Positions 1 to 11,203 of a stretch of 64,000 nucleotides of DNA are shown one piece after another. The DNA is from Silurus meridionalis (lineage: Eukaryota > Chordata > Actinopteri > Siluriformes > Siluridae). Location of the stretch: the NCBI RefSeq assembly GCF_014805685.1, contig NC_060911.1, positions 8,267,712 through 8,331,711 of the forward strand, in the 5' to 3' direction. The notes under the pieces are model-generated. The model made no database searches and was not told the DNA's origin. It was given only the letters and a program-made list of their open reading frames with translations. Every line of letters begins with the position of its first letter. The stretch's first letter is position 1. The position numbers and the translations under genes were made by a program.

Positions 1-1000
1 TTACTAAGCTACACACTCAATCATTTAGGTTTATTTCTCTATTTCTTATTTATTTTTGGCATTTTTTAATGTTCAGTAGCAACATTTTGAAAATTCTATT
101 TTAAAAATATAATCATTTATTAATTACTGTTGGTAAACCTTTTTTTTTTTTATCTTATACTGTACTATGATATATTACTTATAATTATTATTATTAATGC
201 CTCTCCATAAACAGTATCTTAAGATTGTCAGTAATGACACTATTTAAAGTGTTTTGCTGTGTTAAAGATTGAGATACTGACTTTTTAAGAACAAAATTTG
301 TAATGATTGTTCTTGTACTTCATGCTAGTTAAATCTTTGTGTTATAAAAACTGCATATCTTACTAATATTGTATGTATTTGTTTGTACTTCTGTGCAGTT
401 TGAGTTGTGCAGTATTGCATTTACCAGGTCAGGCAGGGCATTTAGTCATTGAAAGTACAATTAAAAATAAGTAATATTTTTATTGGTACACTGTACATAC
501 AATAAACCTCAGCTGCCAGATTTACTACACATACTGGTATGATTTTTCTTTTCTCCCATTTCTCTCCATTCAGCATTTTAAATGAATTTGTTTTAAGCAT
601 TATTATTATATTTAAAGAATGTTAACACCATAGTATGTATGGCTACTGAGCACAGTTCTCCTGTAGACCAGCAAATATTCAGGCAGACTCAATGTTTATA
701 CAATTATGTTTGATAAACTGCCTCTTTATCAAATTGGTTTTTATTTTGTATGCAGACTTGGCAGAAAATAGAAAGTATAATAATACAAATATTTCCAAAT
801 TGATTTGCTGAAGTTGTAGGTTTAAGTTTCTTAATTATGTTTCTTAATTACTTCATTTTTGGTCAGATTCCAACTTTTCATAATTTTTGGCTGTTGCCCA
901 GATTAAGTTCTGAACACATCTAAGTGAATTCCCCACATTTAAAAAAAAAAAATAATAATAATAATTAAAATAATACAAATTAGCTTTTTTGATCAAGTTT
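1..1000. other. AT-rich flank downstream of crystallin copy 1, no gene seen
   Basis: No exon, transposon end or RNA gene could be supported. The stretch is AT-rich with short A and T runs. It is the 3' side of the first crystallin copy, since all copies read leftwards. Confidence 0.5.
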
Positions 1001-1006
1001 TTTATT
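1001..1006 (-). terminator. poly(A) signal AATAAA, crystallin copy 1
   Basis: AATAAA on the minus strand, 45 bp past the stop codon. An equivalent signal lies 22-35 bp past the stop in every other copy. Confidence 0.75.
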
Positions 1007-1050
1007 AAGTGTACAATTTGCAAAGTGTACATGAATAAACCTAATTGCTT

Positions 1051-1815
1051 TTAATACCAAGAGTCCATGATACGCCTCATGCTCATGAACCTCATGCCAC
1101 CGTAGTCCCTGAAGCTCCTGTACTCTCCAGGCCTGAAGTACCACATCCTGCCTCTGTAGTGGGGATGCTCATACATGAGCCAGTGGCCGTCCATCACATT
1201 GCAGGACATGCAGCCGTTGGACCAGTGGTAGCGATCCATGAAGGAATCACAGTCATCCATCACCTCATTCATCTGTCCCATGAAGTTGTCCCTCTCATAG
1301 ATCCTCATTCTGTAAGATCCTCTGTACTGTTTGGGAAGAGAACAAACAGTGTCATTTTAGGGTAAAAACATCTACTGGGGTATACTGTAGGTATCCTAAA
1401 ACAGACATTACATTTAATAACATACCATGGGGATCATGCGACAGGACCTGATGCAGTTGTTGCCCCAGCCCCACATGTTCATGTAGTCAGCGTACTCGCC
1501 CCTCCTCATGAAATACTGGTTTCCCATGTAGTTGGTGCGGTCGTAGACCATCCAGCAGCCACTCTCCACCCTGCAGGAGTGGCAGCGGCTCATGTAAGAG
1601 AACATATCGGAACAATCACTGGTGCACTCATAGGAGCGCCCCATGAAGTTCCTGTCCTCATAGAAGATAACCTGTTGAGTGTTGATGATCAGAATTAGCA
1701 TTTAAAAAAAGGGTACCGGAGGGTAAATGTCAAAATCAGATATACAAATTTGTTCAACAAAATTAAGATTTTTTAAAAATCCTTTAATTTTAAACAAAGT
1801 GGTTACCTTTCCCAT
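1051..1815 (-). CDS. crygm2d: Gamma-M crystallin (copy 1)
   Basis: Lens structural protein that packs at high concentration in the fibre-cell cytoplasm to give refractive power; it has no catalytic role. Three exons join by GT-AG introns: exon 1 1807-1815 (ATG GGA AAG), exon 2 1426-1671 (82 codons), exon 3 1051-1326 (91 codons plus TAA), giving 176 residues, the usual gamma-crystallin length. The four Greek-key motifs begin near [28 protein letters not shown] and [10 protein letters not shown]. Methionine is about 14% of residues (24) and there are 10 cysteines, which marks the fish gamma-M class. The other copies begin two codons earlier at an ATG that reads ATC here, so translation must begin at the MGK methionine. 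The orthologue number within the crygm2 group cannot be decided from sequence alone. Confidence 0.95.
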
Positions 1816-1902
1816 GGTGATAATGGTTGGTTTGGTTTGGTTTGGTTTGTCCCAGCTGTTTTCAGTTGCTGAATTCCTGTCCTGCCTGATTTAACCCTTG
1901 CA

Positions 1903-1964
1903 TTTATACCTGAGCAGGACTAAAGACTATATGCCTTCTATTGTACAAAACAACTGACTAAGCA
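1903..1964 (-). promoter_or_regulatory. Crystallin copy 1 promoter: TATA, SOX-like, MARE-like
   Basis: On the minus strand TATAAA lies at 1903-1908, about 90 bp upstream of the ATG. The SOX-type motif appears as ctattgt on the plus strand at 1938-1944. A TGCTTAGTCAG site at 1954-1964 matches 10 of the first 11 bases of the Maf T-MARE (TGCTGAGTCAGCA). Maf and SOX1/2/3 control of gamma-crystallin genes is established in other vertebrates; binding here is inferred. Confidence 0.75.
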
Positions 1965-2639
1965 ACAGTGAGTGTCCATTGAAAAGCTGAAAGTTGCCAG
2001 GTCTCCAGAAGTCTTTAGAATCTTCCACAATAGAACTTTTATTCTAATACTTTAGGCATTGTATCTTATATACAGTACCTCTTTGAGCCATTTACTTTTA
2101 TTTTTATTTATTTTTTGTTAGATGTAAATCTTGCTTTCAGCTGTCTATCAGCTTTGATGGTTTTAAAATTTTTATGTATATTTACCAAAGATTTTTACTA
2201 AAGTCACATCTTATCCACTTGTTCCATCAAGTTCATGCATTAAAACAGATTTATACTAAATGTCAAATAAACTGTCTAAGTCAGAGTCAACAGTGGCAAT
2301 AAAATAAACTTCACAAAAGAATTAATTAAAGAAATTTTGAGTGGAATAAGGATCAAAAGTTAATACCATTCTGTCCTGATGACACCAGATAGTGGGAATA
2401 TAAATCATTACAGTATACCAGTATAAAAGTATAGATGCAAACAGTAGTATTTGTGCTAAAGAGATGTTTAGCATTAGTTTATTATGAAAGTATTCCAGAG
2501 ATAACCAAACATATAATTGGATGGTAAATTGGATGTAAAAAACTTAACTTTAGGTCTTTCTTGCCAAAAATATGATCTACTTTTGTTAAACTATCGCTTG
2601 ACATAGAAGCTGTTCACGAAGGTGTACAATTCACAAATA

Positions 2640-2930
2640 ACATTTTTATTTATTGATTTATTTTTTTTAATGCAATAAATGTGCAATAACAATAATTTTG
2701 AATTGTGCAATATTACCTATGTGCAATATCTTTGATAGCGTAACTACTTATTGGCGGTCTCTTTTTCTGCTATTGTATTTATACATTGTGTTGTATAAAC
2801 TCTATTATGTTTTATATAATACTTTTTATATATTTGCACATTTCTTTTTCTTTGCTGCTGTAACACAGAAATTTTCCCACTGTGGGATGAATAAAGGTAT
2901 ATATTTATCCTATCTTATCCTCTCTTAAAG
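2640..2930 (+). mobile_element. 3' tail of a non-LTR retrotransposon
   Basis: The stretch ends with an ACTGTGGGATGAATAAAGG-like block followed by degenerate TATCCTATCT repeats. I recognise this from fish non-LTR retrotransposon 3' ends. Only the tail is present; the short open frame over it is not a gene. Confidence 0.6.
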
Positions 2931-4740
2931 TGCTATTGTATGTAGACCAGACATTGGCTGGACGTCTTCATTTGAAGAAAAATACGGGGAGTTTTTATAT
3001 CGAAAAGAGACTGTCTTTCTGGCTTATAAACATAATCACAATGGCCTATAGGTAAACCAGACACTTTTCAATTCACTTGAAAGAGCATTGCTCTTTAAAT
3101 TCACTTGGCTTCAACCAGAATTGAACTTTCCCCAACCATTTATTATTCATCATTAAACTTTAGTCATTGATCATTCATACTTAAAGTGAAAGAGTTTGTA
3201 CAAAATAGGTGAGCTCATGAGCTAAGTGACAAATATTCCCTCACAGCCCAATAGGAGAGTCTACGGACAAGCACCTTCCTGTGCTTGGGTCCAGAACACT
3301 GAGACGAAAATTGAGGAAAACTTCACAGACATACTACATGTTTTTTTTTTCCCCACTTCTAATAGTAGGATGTGCTCGAAACTCCATAACATTGGGCGTG
3401 CTTGATATAGGCTCTACTAATTTTCAACAATTCTTGCCTCCAGGAACCCTTTACTGCTGTCATTTTTCAAAGGCCATGATCCCCCTTACACCTCAGAGAA
3501 TCCTGACTGTTAAATCGCCTCTTAGCTACCTATTCTACAATACATATTTTTGATATTCCACCCAGCCTCTGTCTCAAGACCTGTGGCTTTGATCATTGTG
3601 CCTTTGTCTATTTGTGCGGGGAAGCCATCATTTAGTTTAAAGTCTTAACTGATAAGGTGAGAAACATGATTCTTACAAATTTTACTTCATTGCCTGTCTT
3701 AGGCAAGGATCCTCTAGAGTGGTTCCTTGGTAGGTTCACCTTCATTGAGTTTGGTCCTGTCATGAGTCACAGCTTCTAAAATATAATGTCAAAATCACCA
3801 CCTCTCGCCAATATCTCCTTATCCCTTTGTTAATAACTCAACAACTTCTACTGGCTTGTTCACTTTATGATTATTTATTATCTTTGGCTTTTATTCCTAT
3901 CCTTGTTATTGTTGGGTCTTATTTTCTCTAGATCCTTACTTTAATTTTGTCCTCGCTCCTCACTCTCAGTCTCAGTCCCTGTTTGACTACTCTTTATTAA
4001 TTCACTACTCTTTTGTACTGGCATGGCTTGGTCATGGTCTCCAAACCTGTATTTCCTCCAATCACTGTTGCAGTAGGTCATCTATAGTCTTCCTTCTAGT
4101 TTCTATCATCAGCTCTGTCTTAGTCTCTGATTCTGTTTCAGCTTTCAGCTCAGCTACTGATTTCAACCTGTCAGTCTTCCACTCACAATCTATTGCAGCC
4201 ACAGGCCCTGACAGTACTTTACTATAAATATCCACAACATAAAGACCACACACTTATGTCTAACCATCTCTGGCTCTAGGGTTTCTTCATGTTATAAAAG
4301 TTAATGGTATTCATATTTACACTAAGTATTTCTCTAATGAACATTTAGTCTTTTAAACAAAAAGGAGTAAGAGATAAGTGCAATTCTAGCCCTATAGCTT
4401 CAGCTAAGTAATCGAAAATTACACAGAGCACACAATATTAGTTCCCCAGTATAAGAACTGAAACTGCCTGCCTTGAAAAGATTTGGAACTTGTTCCCCAA
4501 TTTAAATGTTTAATTGTCAACTAATTTTTTATTCAAAATTGAACCCTTGAGCAAAGCCTTTAACTCACAGCTGCTTGAATCACTTTATTTTTTAGTAGCT
4601 CTTTTGGAATAAATCATTTTTTTCAAATCAACAACCTGTTTTGCCAGGTGTGGTATAAAGAATTTTATTTTGAGTTGATTTTTATGAAAGATATGTTACT
4701 TAAAAAAATAAAATCAGAAATCAGAAATTGCATTCAATTT
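2931..4740. other. Intergenic DNA between crystallin copies 1 and 2
   Basis: No exon with splice support was found. Short open frames here have no recognisable domain. Part of 3270-4250 may be an old retroelement, but I could not place any ends. Confidence 0.4.
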
Positions 4741-4745
4741 GTGGA

Positions 4746-4751
4746 TTTATT
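4746..4751 (-). terminator. poly(A) signal AATAAA, crystallin copy 2
   Basis: AATAAA on the minus strand, 35 bp beyond the stop codon of copy 2. Confidence 0.75.
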
Positions 4752-4785
4752 TCCAATGCATTTGTTATGTTAGCTCAGTTGGTTT

Positions 4786-5534
4786 TTAATACCAAGAGTC
4801 CATGATACGCCTCATGCTCATGAACCTCATGCCACCGTAGTCCCTGAAGCTCCTGTACTCTCCAGGCCTGAAGTACCACATCCTGCCTCTGTAGTGGGGA
4901 TGCTCATACATGAGCCAGTGACCGTCCATCACATTGCAGGACATGCAGCCGTTGGACCAGTGGTAGCGATCCATGAAGGAATCACAGTCATCCATCACCT
5001 CATTCATCTGTCCCATGAAGTTGTCCTTCTCATAGATCCTCATTCTGTAGGATCCTCTGTACTGTTTTGGAAATGTAAGAGTCAGTACACCAGGAAATAC
5101 ACCATAAATCCTAAATTTAGACTGAAATGAAGTGGAGAACTAATAACATACCATGGGGATCATGCGGCAGGACCTGATGCAGTTGTTGCCCCAGCCCCAC
5201 ATGTTCATGTAGTCAGCGTACTCGCCCCTCCTCATGAAATACTGGTTTCCCATGTAGTTGGTGCGGTCGTAGACCATCCAGCAGCCGCTCTCCACCCTGC
5301 AGGAGTGGCAGCGGCTCATGTAAGAGAACATATCGGAACAATCACTGGTGCACTCATAGGAGCGCCCCATGAAGTTCCTGTCCTCATAGAAGATAACCTG
5401 TTTGGGATATGAGGAACAAAATTAGTTAAGGGAAATTTGTTCAAGCAAACACAGTAGCATAGCTATTCATTTCTAGTTCACATGTAAATATTATTTCAAA
5501 CGAATCTTAGGGTACTAACCTTGCCCATAGTCAT
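4786..5534 (-). CDS. crygm2d: Gamma-M crystallin (copy 2)
   Basis: Exon 1 is 5520-5534 (MTMGK), exon 2 5152-5397, exon 3 4786-5061; introns of 122 and 90 bp have GT-AG ends. The product has 178 residues, with the N-terminal domain at about 6-87 and the C-terminal domain at 88-178. It differs from copy 1 in the C-terminal domain only by Arg to Lys in RIYEKDNF, and its N-terminal domain is identical. At DNA level exon 3 has only about three differences from copy 1, while introns 1 and 2 are largely dissimilar. Two in-frame ATGs are possible starts; the first is listed, and the second would give a 176-residue form beginning MGK as in copy 1. Confidence 0.95.
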
Positions 5535-5605
5535 GATGGTTGATTTGGATTGTTCAGGCCGTTTCCAACTAGTGAACTGACCTCCTGCTTGCTTCAACTG
5601 TTGTA

Positions 5606-5666
5606 TTTATACCTAGACAGGATGAAAGCATATGGCACATCTATTGTGCAAACTACGGAGCAAGCA
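5606..5666 (-). promoter_or_regulatory. Crystallin copy 2 promoter module
   Basis: TATAAA (minus strand) lies at 5606-5611, about 72 bp from the first ATG. The ctattgt SOX-type site is at 5641-5647, with 29 bp between it and the TATA box. A weaker MARE-like TGCTTGCTCCG follows at about 5656-5666. This is the most diverged MARE-like site of the five. Confidence 0.7.
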
Positions 5667-6510
5667 AAAGAGAACACTGTGGACATACGGAGCTTTGATG
5701 CTATTCTAAACACTTTGCAATTATCTTTTGTAATACAGGACTATTCACTTTTCACTTGTTTGCATCGTCATCCTTTTAGAAAATACCATATCTAACTTCG
5801 TTACTTCATTGCTTTTTCAGTTGTTATAAATGCTCTATATTTACTGTTTCTCAATGAGTAGGTTAAATGACCTTCCATTTTTTTTTGTGATGTCGTTGCA
5901 ATTGTTTTCTCAGTTCAGTACCTTTTATTGAGGTTTAATGGTTTTTCACAAATATCCCAAAAATCTTGCAATAAAGTTTTTTTTATTTTCTTTTAAATTC
6001 ATTATTGGCTTTGATTACAGATTTTATGTGCTGACATATTTACCGTAATGGGAATAAATGGGGGTAACATTTAAACTGAAGTTCATACTCATAAACTTAC
6101 CAGCCTAATTTTGGGTACTCAGAGTTCCTGTAAGTTATTATAGTCATTATTAAATTAACTTATTATAAAAAATATGAAAAATAAATATGAAAAAAAAGGA
6201 AAATAAGGTTACAGTTGTATTACTTATGTTTATTTCATGAAGTGAGTTTGATTGACAGCATCTAATTTTTGATAGAAATAAAAAATAAAATGTGTACAAT
6301 AAGAATCAGTTTTTCAGACATTTTCAGACTTTAAACCCAAGGTGTGATTTGAGTATGGCAGCATGTAGCAGTTTCCATAACTTGGCTGTGCATCGGAATT
6401 TGAATGAGTATTTGCATAGACTAATTGTAGACTATTTCAGTCTTGCAATCTGACTCTATCTCAAATGAAATTGGATTTTAGACAACAAAGTGCACTATTA
6501 AATGGAAGAC

Positions 6511-7198
6511 TACCGTATTTTTCGGACTATAAGCCGCTACTTTCTTACCACGCTTTGAACCCCGCGGCTTAAACAACCAATCGGCTTATTTATGAATTTT
6601 TCCTGGGTTTTTCCCAGTTTCACAAACTTCAAGCCAAAAAACTGAACCCCATAACATTAGACCAATGAAATTTCCGAACGGAAACGAAAAAAACGCACTT
6701 CACCTGTGTTCTGAGCTGGACGACATCAGAAGAAAAAAAAGTTTTTTTTAAACGCACGACGATGCCAAAAGATAAACTCTCGAGAGAAATAGTTGTGAAA
6801 GGAAGGAGGAAGACAGTGAACAATGACTTACTTGGTCGGCTACTGTTTAGATACAAGCCGTTGTAACGCGTTGAGTCTGGGTGAAGGGAGAGCTCGTGTT
6901 TTTTTATTTTTCTTGGCAACAGCGTTAATAAGGACATAATCCTCGTCTTACACACACGCAGTAATAGCGGAAAAATGCAGTGGCATGCTATTCCCAAAAT
7001 ACCGCTCTGCTGCTAAAAAAAAAAAGCGCAACATATTTCACCCGTTACACCGTGTGTAACGTGTCTTTAGTTAAAGCCTGTGTAAAGAACATTAGTGTAG
7101 ACATATACACGGCTTATAGACAGGTGCGGCTTATTTATGTTCAAAATAAAAATATTTGAAAATTCAGGCTTATATATGGGTGCACTTTATACGCTAAT
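6511..7198. mobile_element. Non-autonomous TIR DNA transposon, copy A
   Basis: It starts with TACCGTATTTTTCGGACTAT and ends near a degenerate match to the opposite terminal repeat. The same family recurs at 58792-59394, and its right end at about 8498-8596. Ends of the form TACCGT...ACGGTA fit a TA target site. An open frame on the minus strand (6629-6997) and a shorter one on the plus strand (about 6760-6850, MPKDKLSRE...) are shared in part with the other long copy but are too short for a transposase. Probably an internally deleted element. Confidence 0.65.
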
Positions 7199-7199
7199 T

Positions 7200-8100
7200 T
7201 ATTTTCAAAACTAATGTGACTGATGACTCAAAAAATAAAGGAAACAATTCTAAAATCCCATAGGTACTTGCTGATATAGATAATACAAAAACCAAAGACT
7301 CTGAGATTAGTATTCATCCACAAAACAGTTAGATTTTTTGCAATATAAGAAACTGTATGTGAGATAAAGAAGACGGTTTGTCTCTGTTTTGGTAGATCAA
7401 ACTGATGATACTTTAAAGAATGAGCAACTTGCCATACTTGTGTTCATGACACCTTTATTAAGGAGTGAACCACTAACATTTTGGACTTGACACAAACGGA
7501 TTCTGAATCTCCAAGCCAAGTTTAATACTTTCAAATGATGTGTGAAGCTAAATATACAGTAGACTTTCCATATCCCCTGCAAATAATTCATATGTGCATG
7601 ACAAATTGACTCTACTGATACCATGTATTTGCTAGGTTCAGTGAAGGCAGCTGCCCTTAACATGCAATTGCCACCATTTAGCTTTATTCTTCTGCTCTGT
7701 GAACCTAAAAAAAGCTTCCAGAAACAGCACAGACCCATGGTCTTTCACAGTCAAAAGCTGCAACACTCATTCTCAGCATGAAGGTCTGGCTGAGCAGGCT
7801 GTGATCAGAAGAAGAATGAAAAGCCAAACTGTGAGATAAACAATCAGAGCAGCACGGTGGATGTCTGGACTGCTTACTGGATTTGTAAAGGCAATACAAA
7901 TCTGAAATAAGTGTTGATGTCATTAGTGTAATAATTATTTTAAAGTACCATTTTAACTAAAATAGAACAATTGTTTCACCTTTCAAAAATAAAAACTTGT
8001 TAAGAGCATATACTGTAGTAGGCTGACAATTCTGGCAGAAAGTAACATTAGCTAAGAATAAATTGGACAAAAGGCACACTTCATTTGTACTGAGTGTTGT
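7200..8100. other. Intergenic DNA, no gene recognised
   Basis: Two overlapping minus-strand open frames of 113 and 72 codons occur here. Neither shows a domain, and no splice or promoter context supports them. I see nothing else. Confidence 0.4.
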
Positions 8101-8110
8101 TTCAAATGTG

Positions 8111-8116
8111 TTTATT
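8111..8116 (-). terminator. Relic poly(A) signal of crystallin pseudogene
   Basis: AATAAA on the minus strand is still present 22 bp past the stop position of the broken third copy. Confidence 0.6.
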
Positions 8117-8138
8117 GTCACTTTATATCACATTTTAG

Positions 8139-8414
8139 CTAATAACAAGAGTCCATGATATGCCTCATGCTCATGAACCTCATGCCCCCGTAGTCCCTGA
8201 AGCTCCTGTACTCTCCAGGCCTGAAGTACCACATCCTGCCTCTGTAGTGGGGATGCTCATACATGAGCAAGTGACCGTCCATCACATTGCAGGACATGCA
8301 GCCGTTGGACCAGTGGTAGAGATCCATGAAGGAATCACAGTCATCCATCACCTCCATCATCTGTCCCATGAAGTTGTCCTTCTCATAGATCCTCATTCTC
8401 TAGGATCATCTGTA
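8139..8414 (-). pseudogene. Gamma-M crystallin pseudogene, terminal exon only (copy 3)
   Basis: This is a clear exon 3 homologue with its acceptor AG retained (8414 is its first base). Codons 3 and 5 are now stops: TGA at 8406-8408 replaces the glycine codon and TAG at 8400-8402 replaces a tyrosine codon. Further changes are Asn to Met, Arg to Leu, Trp to Leu, Arg to His and Trp to Cys at positions invariant in the other copies. Exons 1 and 2 and the promoter are missing. The adjoining intron resembles intron 2 of copy 1 for about 80 bp and stops just before the exon 2 donor would be reached, where a transposon fragment begins. No functional product is expected. Confidence 0.92.
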
Positions 8415-8497
8415 CTGTTTGGTAAAAGAACAAATAATGTCATTTTAGGGGAAAAAAACCTACTGGGGTATACTGTACGTAAGCTAAAAAGGACATT

Positions 8498-8596
8498 ACA
8501 TAGACACCTGCGGCTTATAGACAGGTGGGGCTTATTTATGTAAAAATAAAAATCTTTGTTAAATTCAGTGGGTGCGCTTTATAGTCCGGTACGGTA
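8498..8596. mobile_element. Right-end fragment of the TACCGT TIR transposon
   Basis: About 95 bp match the right end of the element at 58792-59394 (the CACCTGCGGCTTATA region, ending in ...ACGGTA at 8596). The left part is absent. It joins the truncated crystallin intron on one side and, directly after its terminal TA, the block shared with 11204 onward on the other. Confidence 0.7.
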
Positions 8597-9855
8597 ATTG
8601 CTTTTGGTAAAACATGCGTCAACCTCCATTTACTGTTGGACAACCGCAACTCGCCCAATGAGGTTTAAATGATCATTGCTATGTGGCTGCAGCCTAAAAT
8701 TGCCATAAAGTTAAAGGTAACATGATGTTTGTCATTAAACATAAAATAATGCATTACTGATAGTAAATTTGGTTTTTCTGTGTTCACATTTTCTTAGAAG
8801 TACCAAATTCACCACTTGAAAAAATACATTAATTTTAACATGTCTTTAAATGATTTCTAAATTTTAAATGGGGATTTGATCTTATAAAATGCAACATAAA
8901 GTCAACAAAATATTTACAAGTTTAATTTGGGCCCAGGTTTGTTGAAGACAGATGTCTTATCAGTTACCATTTGAAAGTTTAATTGCACAATTAACATAAC
9001 ATTCAGAAAATTTCATTCTTTTTTACTAAGATTTGCTTTTGTATTGTATGGGGCTTGTACAATGCTTGATAGGGTTAGGGTTATAATTTTTTTTATTAAA
9101 TTATATGCACTTATGATCTGTGACTGACTTTGCAGTGCTGCTTGGGAGGTTGTACAGACAAAAAATGATACACATTTCTGGGTTTTATTGAAAATATATT
9201 TATTGACACTCTCACTCAGTTTGCTTTTAATACCAAGAGTCCATGATACGCCTCATGCTCATGAACCTCATGCCACCGTAGTCCCTGAAGCTCCTGTACT
9301 CTCCAGGCCTAAAGTACCACATCCTGCCTCTGTAGTGGGGCTGTTCATACATGAGCCAGTGACCGTCCATCACATTGCAGGACATGCAGCCGTTGGACCA
9401 GTGGTAGCGATCCATGAAGGAATCACAGTCATCCATCACCTCATTCATCTGTCCCATGAAGTTGTCCCTCTCATAGGTCCTCATTCTGTAGGATCCTCTG
9501 TGCTGTTTGGGAAGAAAAGCATAATTTACATATAATTTTTATTTTCTTCTGACATGCATATACAATCAGTTCTCAATTTATATCTCAGACCTAATAACAT
9601 ACCATGGGGATCATGCGGCAGGACCTGATGCAGTTGTTGCCCCAGCCCCACATGTTCATGTAGTCAGCGTAATCACCTCTTCTCATGAAATACTGGTTTC
9701 CCATGTAGTTGGTGCGGTCGTAGACCATCCAGCAGCCGCTTTCCACCCTGCAGGAGTGGCAGCGGCTCATATAAGAGAACATATCGGAACAATCACTGGT
9801 GCACTCATAGGAGCGCCCCATGAAGTTTCTGTCCTCATAGAAGATAACCTGTTTG
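8595..9855. repeat. 1.26-kb block shared with 11204-12464
   Basis: The block covers 3' flank, exon 3, intron 2 and exon 2 of copy 4 and matches copy 5 at a constant offset of 2609 bp, so there is almost no net insertion or deletion. In about 630 bp of 3' flank I count fewer than ten substitutions. Similarity ends inside intron 1, and the two genes have different intron 1 sequences. Confidence 0.85.
9199..9204 (-). terminator. poly(A) signal AATAAA, crystallin copy 4
   Basis: AATAAA on the minus strand, 22 bp past the stop. A second AATAAA lies at 9184-9189. Confidence 0.75.
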
Positions 9856-9952
9856 GGTGATGAGGATCACAGTGAGTTAGACATATTTGTCCGAGCGAAC
9901 AGAGTACAATCCAAATGTTTATACCGTATAATGTTACCTTGCCCATAGTCAT
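9227..9952 (-). CDS. crygm2d: Gamma-M crystallin (copy 4)
   Basis: Exon 1 is 9938-9952 (MTMGK), exon 2 9603-9848, exon 3 9227-9502; introns are 89 and 100 bp. The product has 178 residues in two double-Greek-key domains. Against copy 1 it carries Glu to Asp in RRGDYADY, His instead of Tyr as the first residue of exon 3, Ile to Thr in MRTYERDN and His to Gln in YEQPHYRG. The last three lie in the linker and C-terminal domain. His and Gln are shared with copy 5; Thr is private. Both splice donors and acceptors are intact and a full promoter module lies upstream, so it is probably expressed in lens. Confidence 0.95.
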
Positions 9953-10014
9953 GATGGCTGGTTTGGTTTGTTTCCAGTTGATGAACTGACATCCTCTCTG
10001 CTTTAACGCTTGCA

Positions 10015-10075
10015 TTTATACCTGACCAGGACTAAAGACTATGACACTCCTATTGTGAAAAATCATGAATAAGCA
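10015..10075 (-). promoter_or_regulatory. Crystallin copy 4 promoter module
   Basis: TATAAA on the minus strand lies at 10015-10020. The ctattgt SOX-type site is at 10050-10056, 29 bp beyond the TATA box. A degenerate MARE-like TGCTTATTCATG is at 10064-10075. Confidence 0.72.
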
Positions 10076-10079
10076 AACG

Positions 10080-11203
10080 AGCACAGTGGATCTACAGAAA
10101 AGATCTAAAGAGTTTTTGCTATTCCAGTTATCGCCAGAAGGCTTTTGAATGATTTCCATTGTTAATACAGCACATCAATACTTTTCAGTTCTTTAGACTG
10201 AATTTATATTTTTGGCTACTTTGATAAGATTGAGATATACTCATACTGTACTCATCACAAATACATTAGAAACAATAAAAGCATAATGCCTGCAGGGCAA
10301 ACCACACATCTTGACAAATTTTAAGACAAATACATATTTAACAATTTTTTTTAAATAATGTAGTACCTTTTCTTTATACATGACCTGCATACTGAATTCA
10401 ATAATTTAAATATTTTTATAAATAATTTAAATATTTTTGGCTTTAATTGTAATGAAAAAACAATATAAACGTTTAAACCTACGTTTTCAGTTATCCCTAT
10501 GTAAGCTGTTTGATAAACAAAGGATATCTTAGAGTTGTATTTAACAGCCTTTTTTATTATTATCAATATTGTACATGTGCCAAAAAAAAATGAATTGAAT
10601 TAAAATAATTGAATAAGACATTTATTTTAATTGAATAACCCTTTTTGTTATTTCTTAATTATATAATGTTTTGTTTGGAATATGACATGACCTGATTCAC
10701 ATTTCACGTTTTATATGTTACGTTTTATATGTTATGGGTAAATAATTTATTGTTGTTTTTAGTTTCTTGAGTGAACTAAGACATTTATGTCACAGAGAGG
10801 TGTTGAATATGAGGCTGGACTTTTAACCCACTGTTTAAAATAAAACCACTGTTTTAGCATAATGTCTGTAATAATAGAGAATCTTAGTAACCCAAACACA
10901 ATTTTAGAAAATTGTAAGCTGGAACTTGGTTTTGTGCTAATGAATTACAAACCCCACAAATCACTTCATGTCTTGCTGTCCATGAAAACAACAAATGTGA
11001 AAAAATTATAAATGCTTCATACAGGTGGTGTTAAACTAACAAATTGCACTTGCCCCTGTTTGATTTAACAACTTAAGGTAATAAAAACTACAGTTTAGTT
11101 GGCTACTAACTAGTGAGTGTCCAGCATCAAAACCCCTCTGTAGTACATTGTTAATTTGTAACATTATATTTTTAACATTGCAACTTGGGGTCATAAATGA
11201 ATG
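10080..11203. other. AT-rich intergenic DNA between copies 4 and 5
   Basis: No exon or mobile element could be identified. Unlike the block starting at 11204, this stretch has no counterpart on the other side of copy 4. Confidence 0.4.

Noticed and set aside
1045..1365. Plus-strand open frames opposite crystallin exon 3 (also at 4894, 8160, 9188, 11797 and 15758)
   Set aside because: They are exact shadows of the minus-strand exon, with no promoter, splice or domain support of their own.
6629..6997. 122-codon minus-strand open frame
   Set aside because: It lies inside a repeated TIR element, is partly repeated at 58910-59116, and matches no transposase domain.
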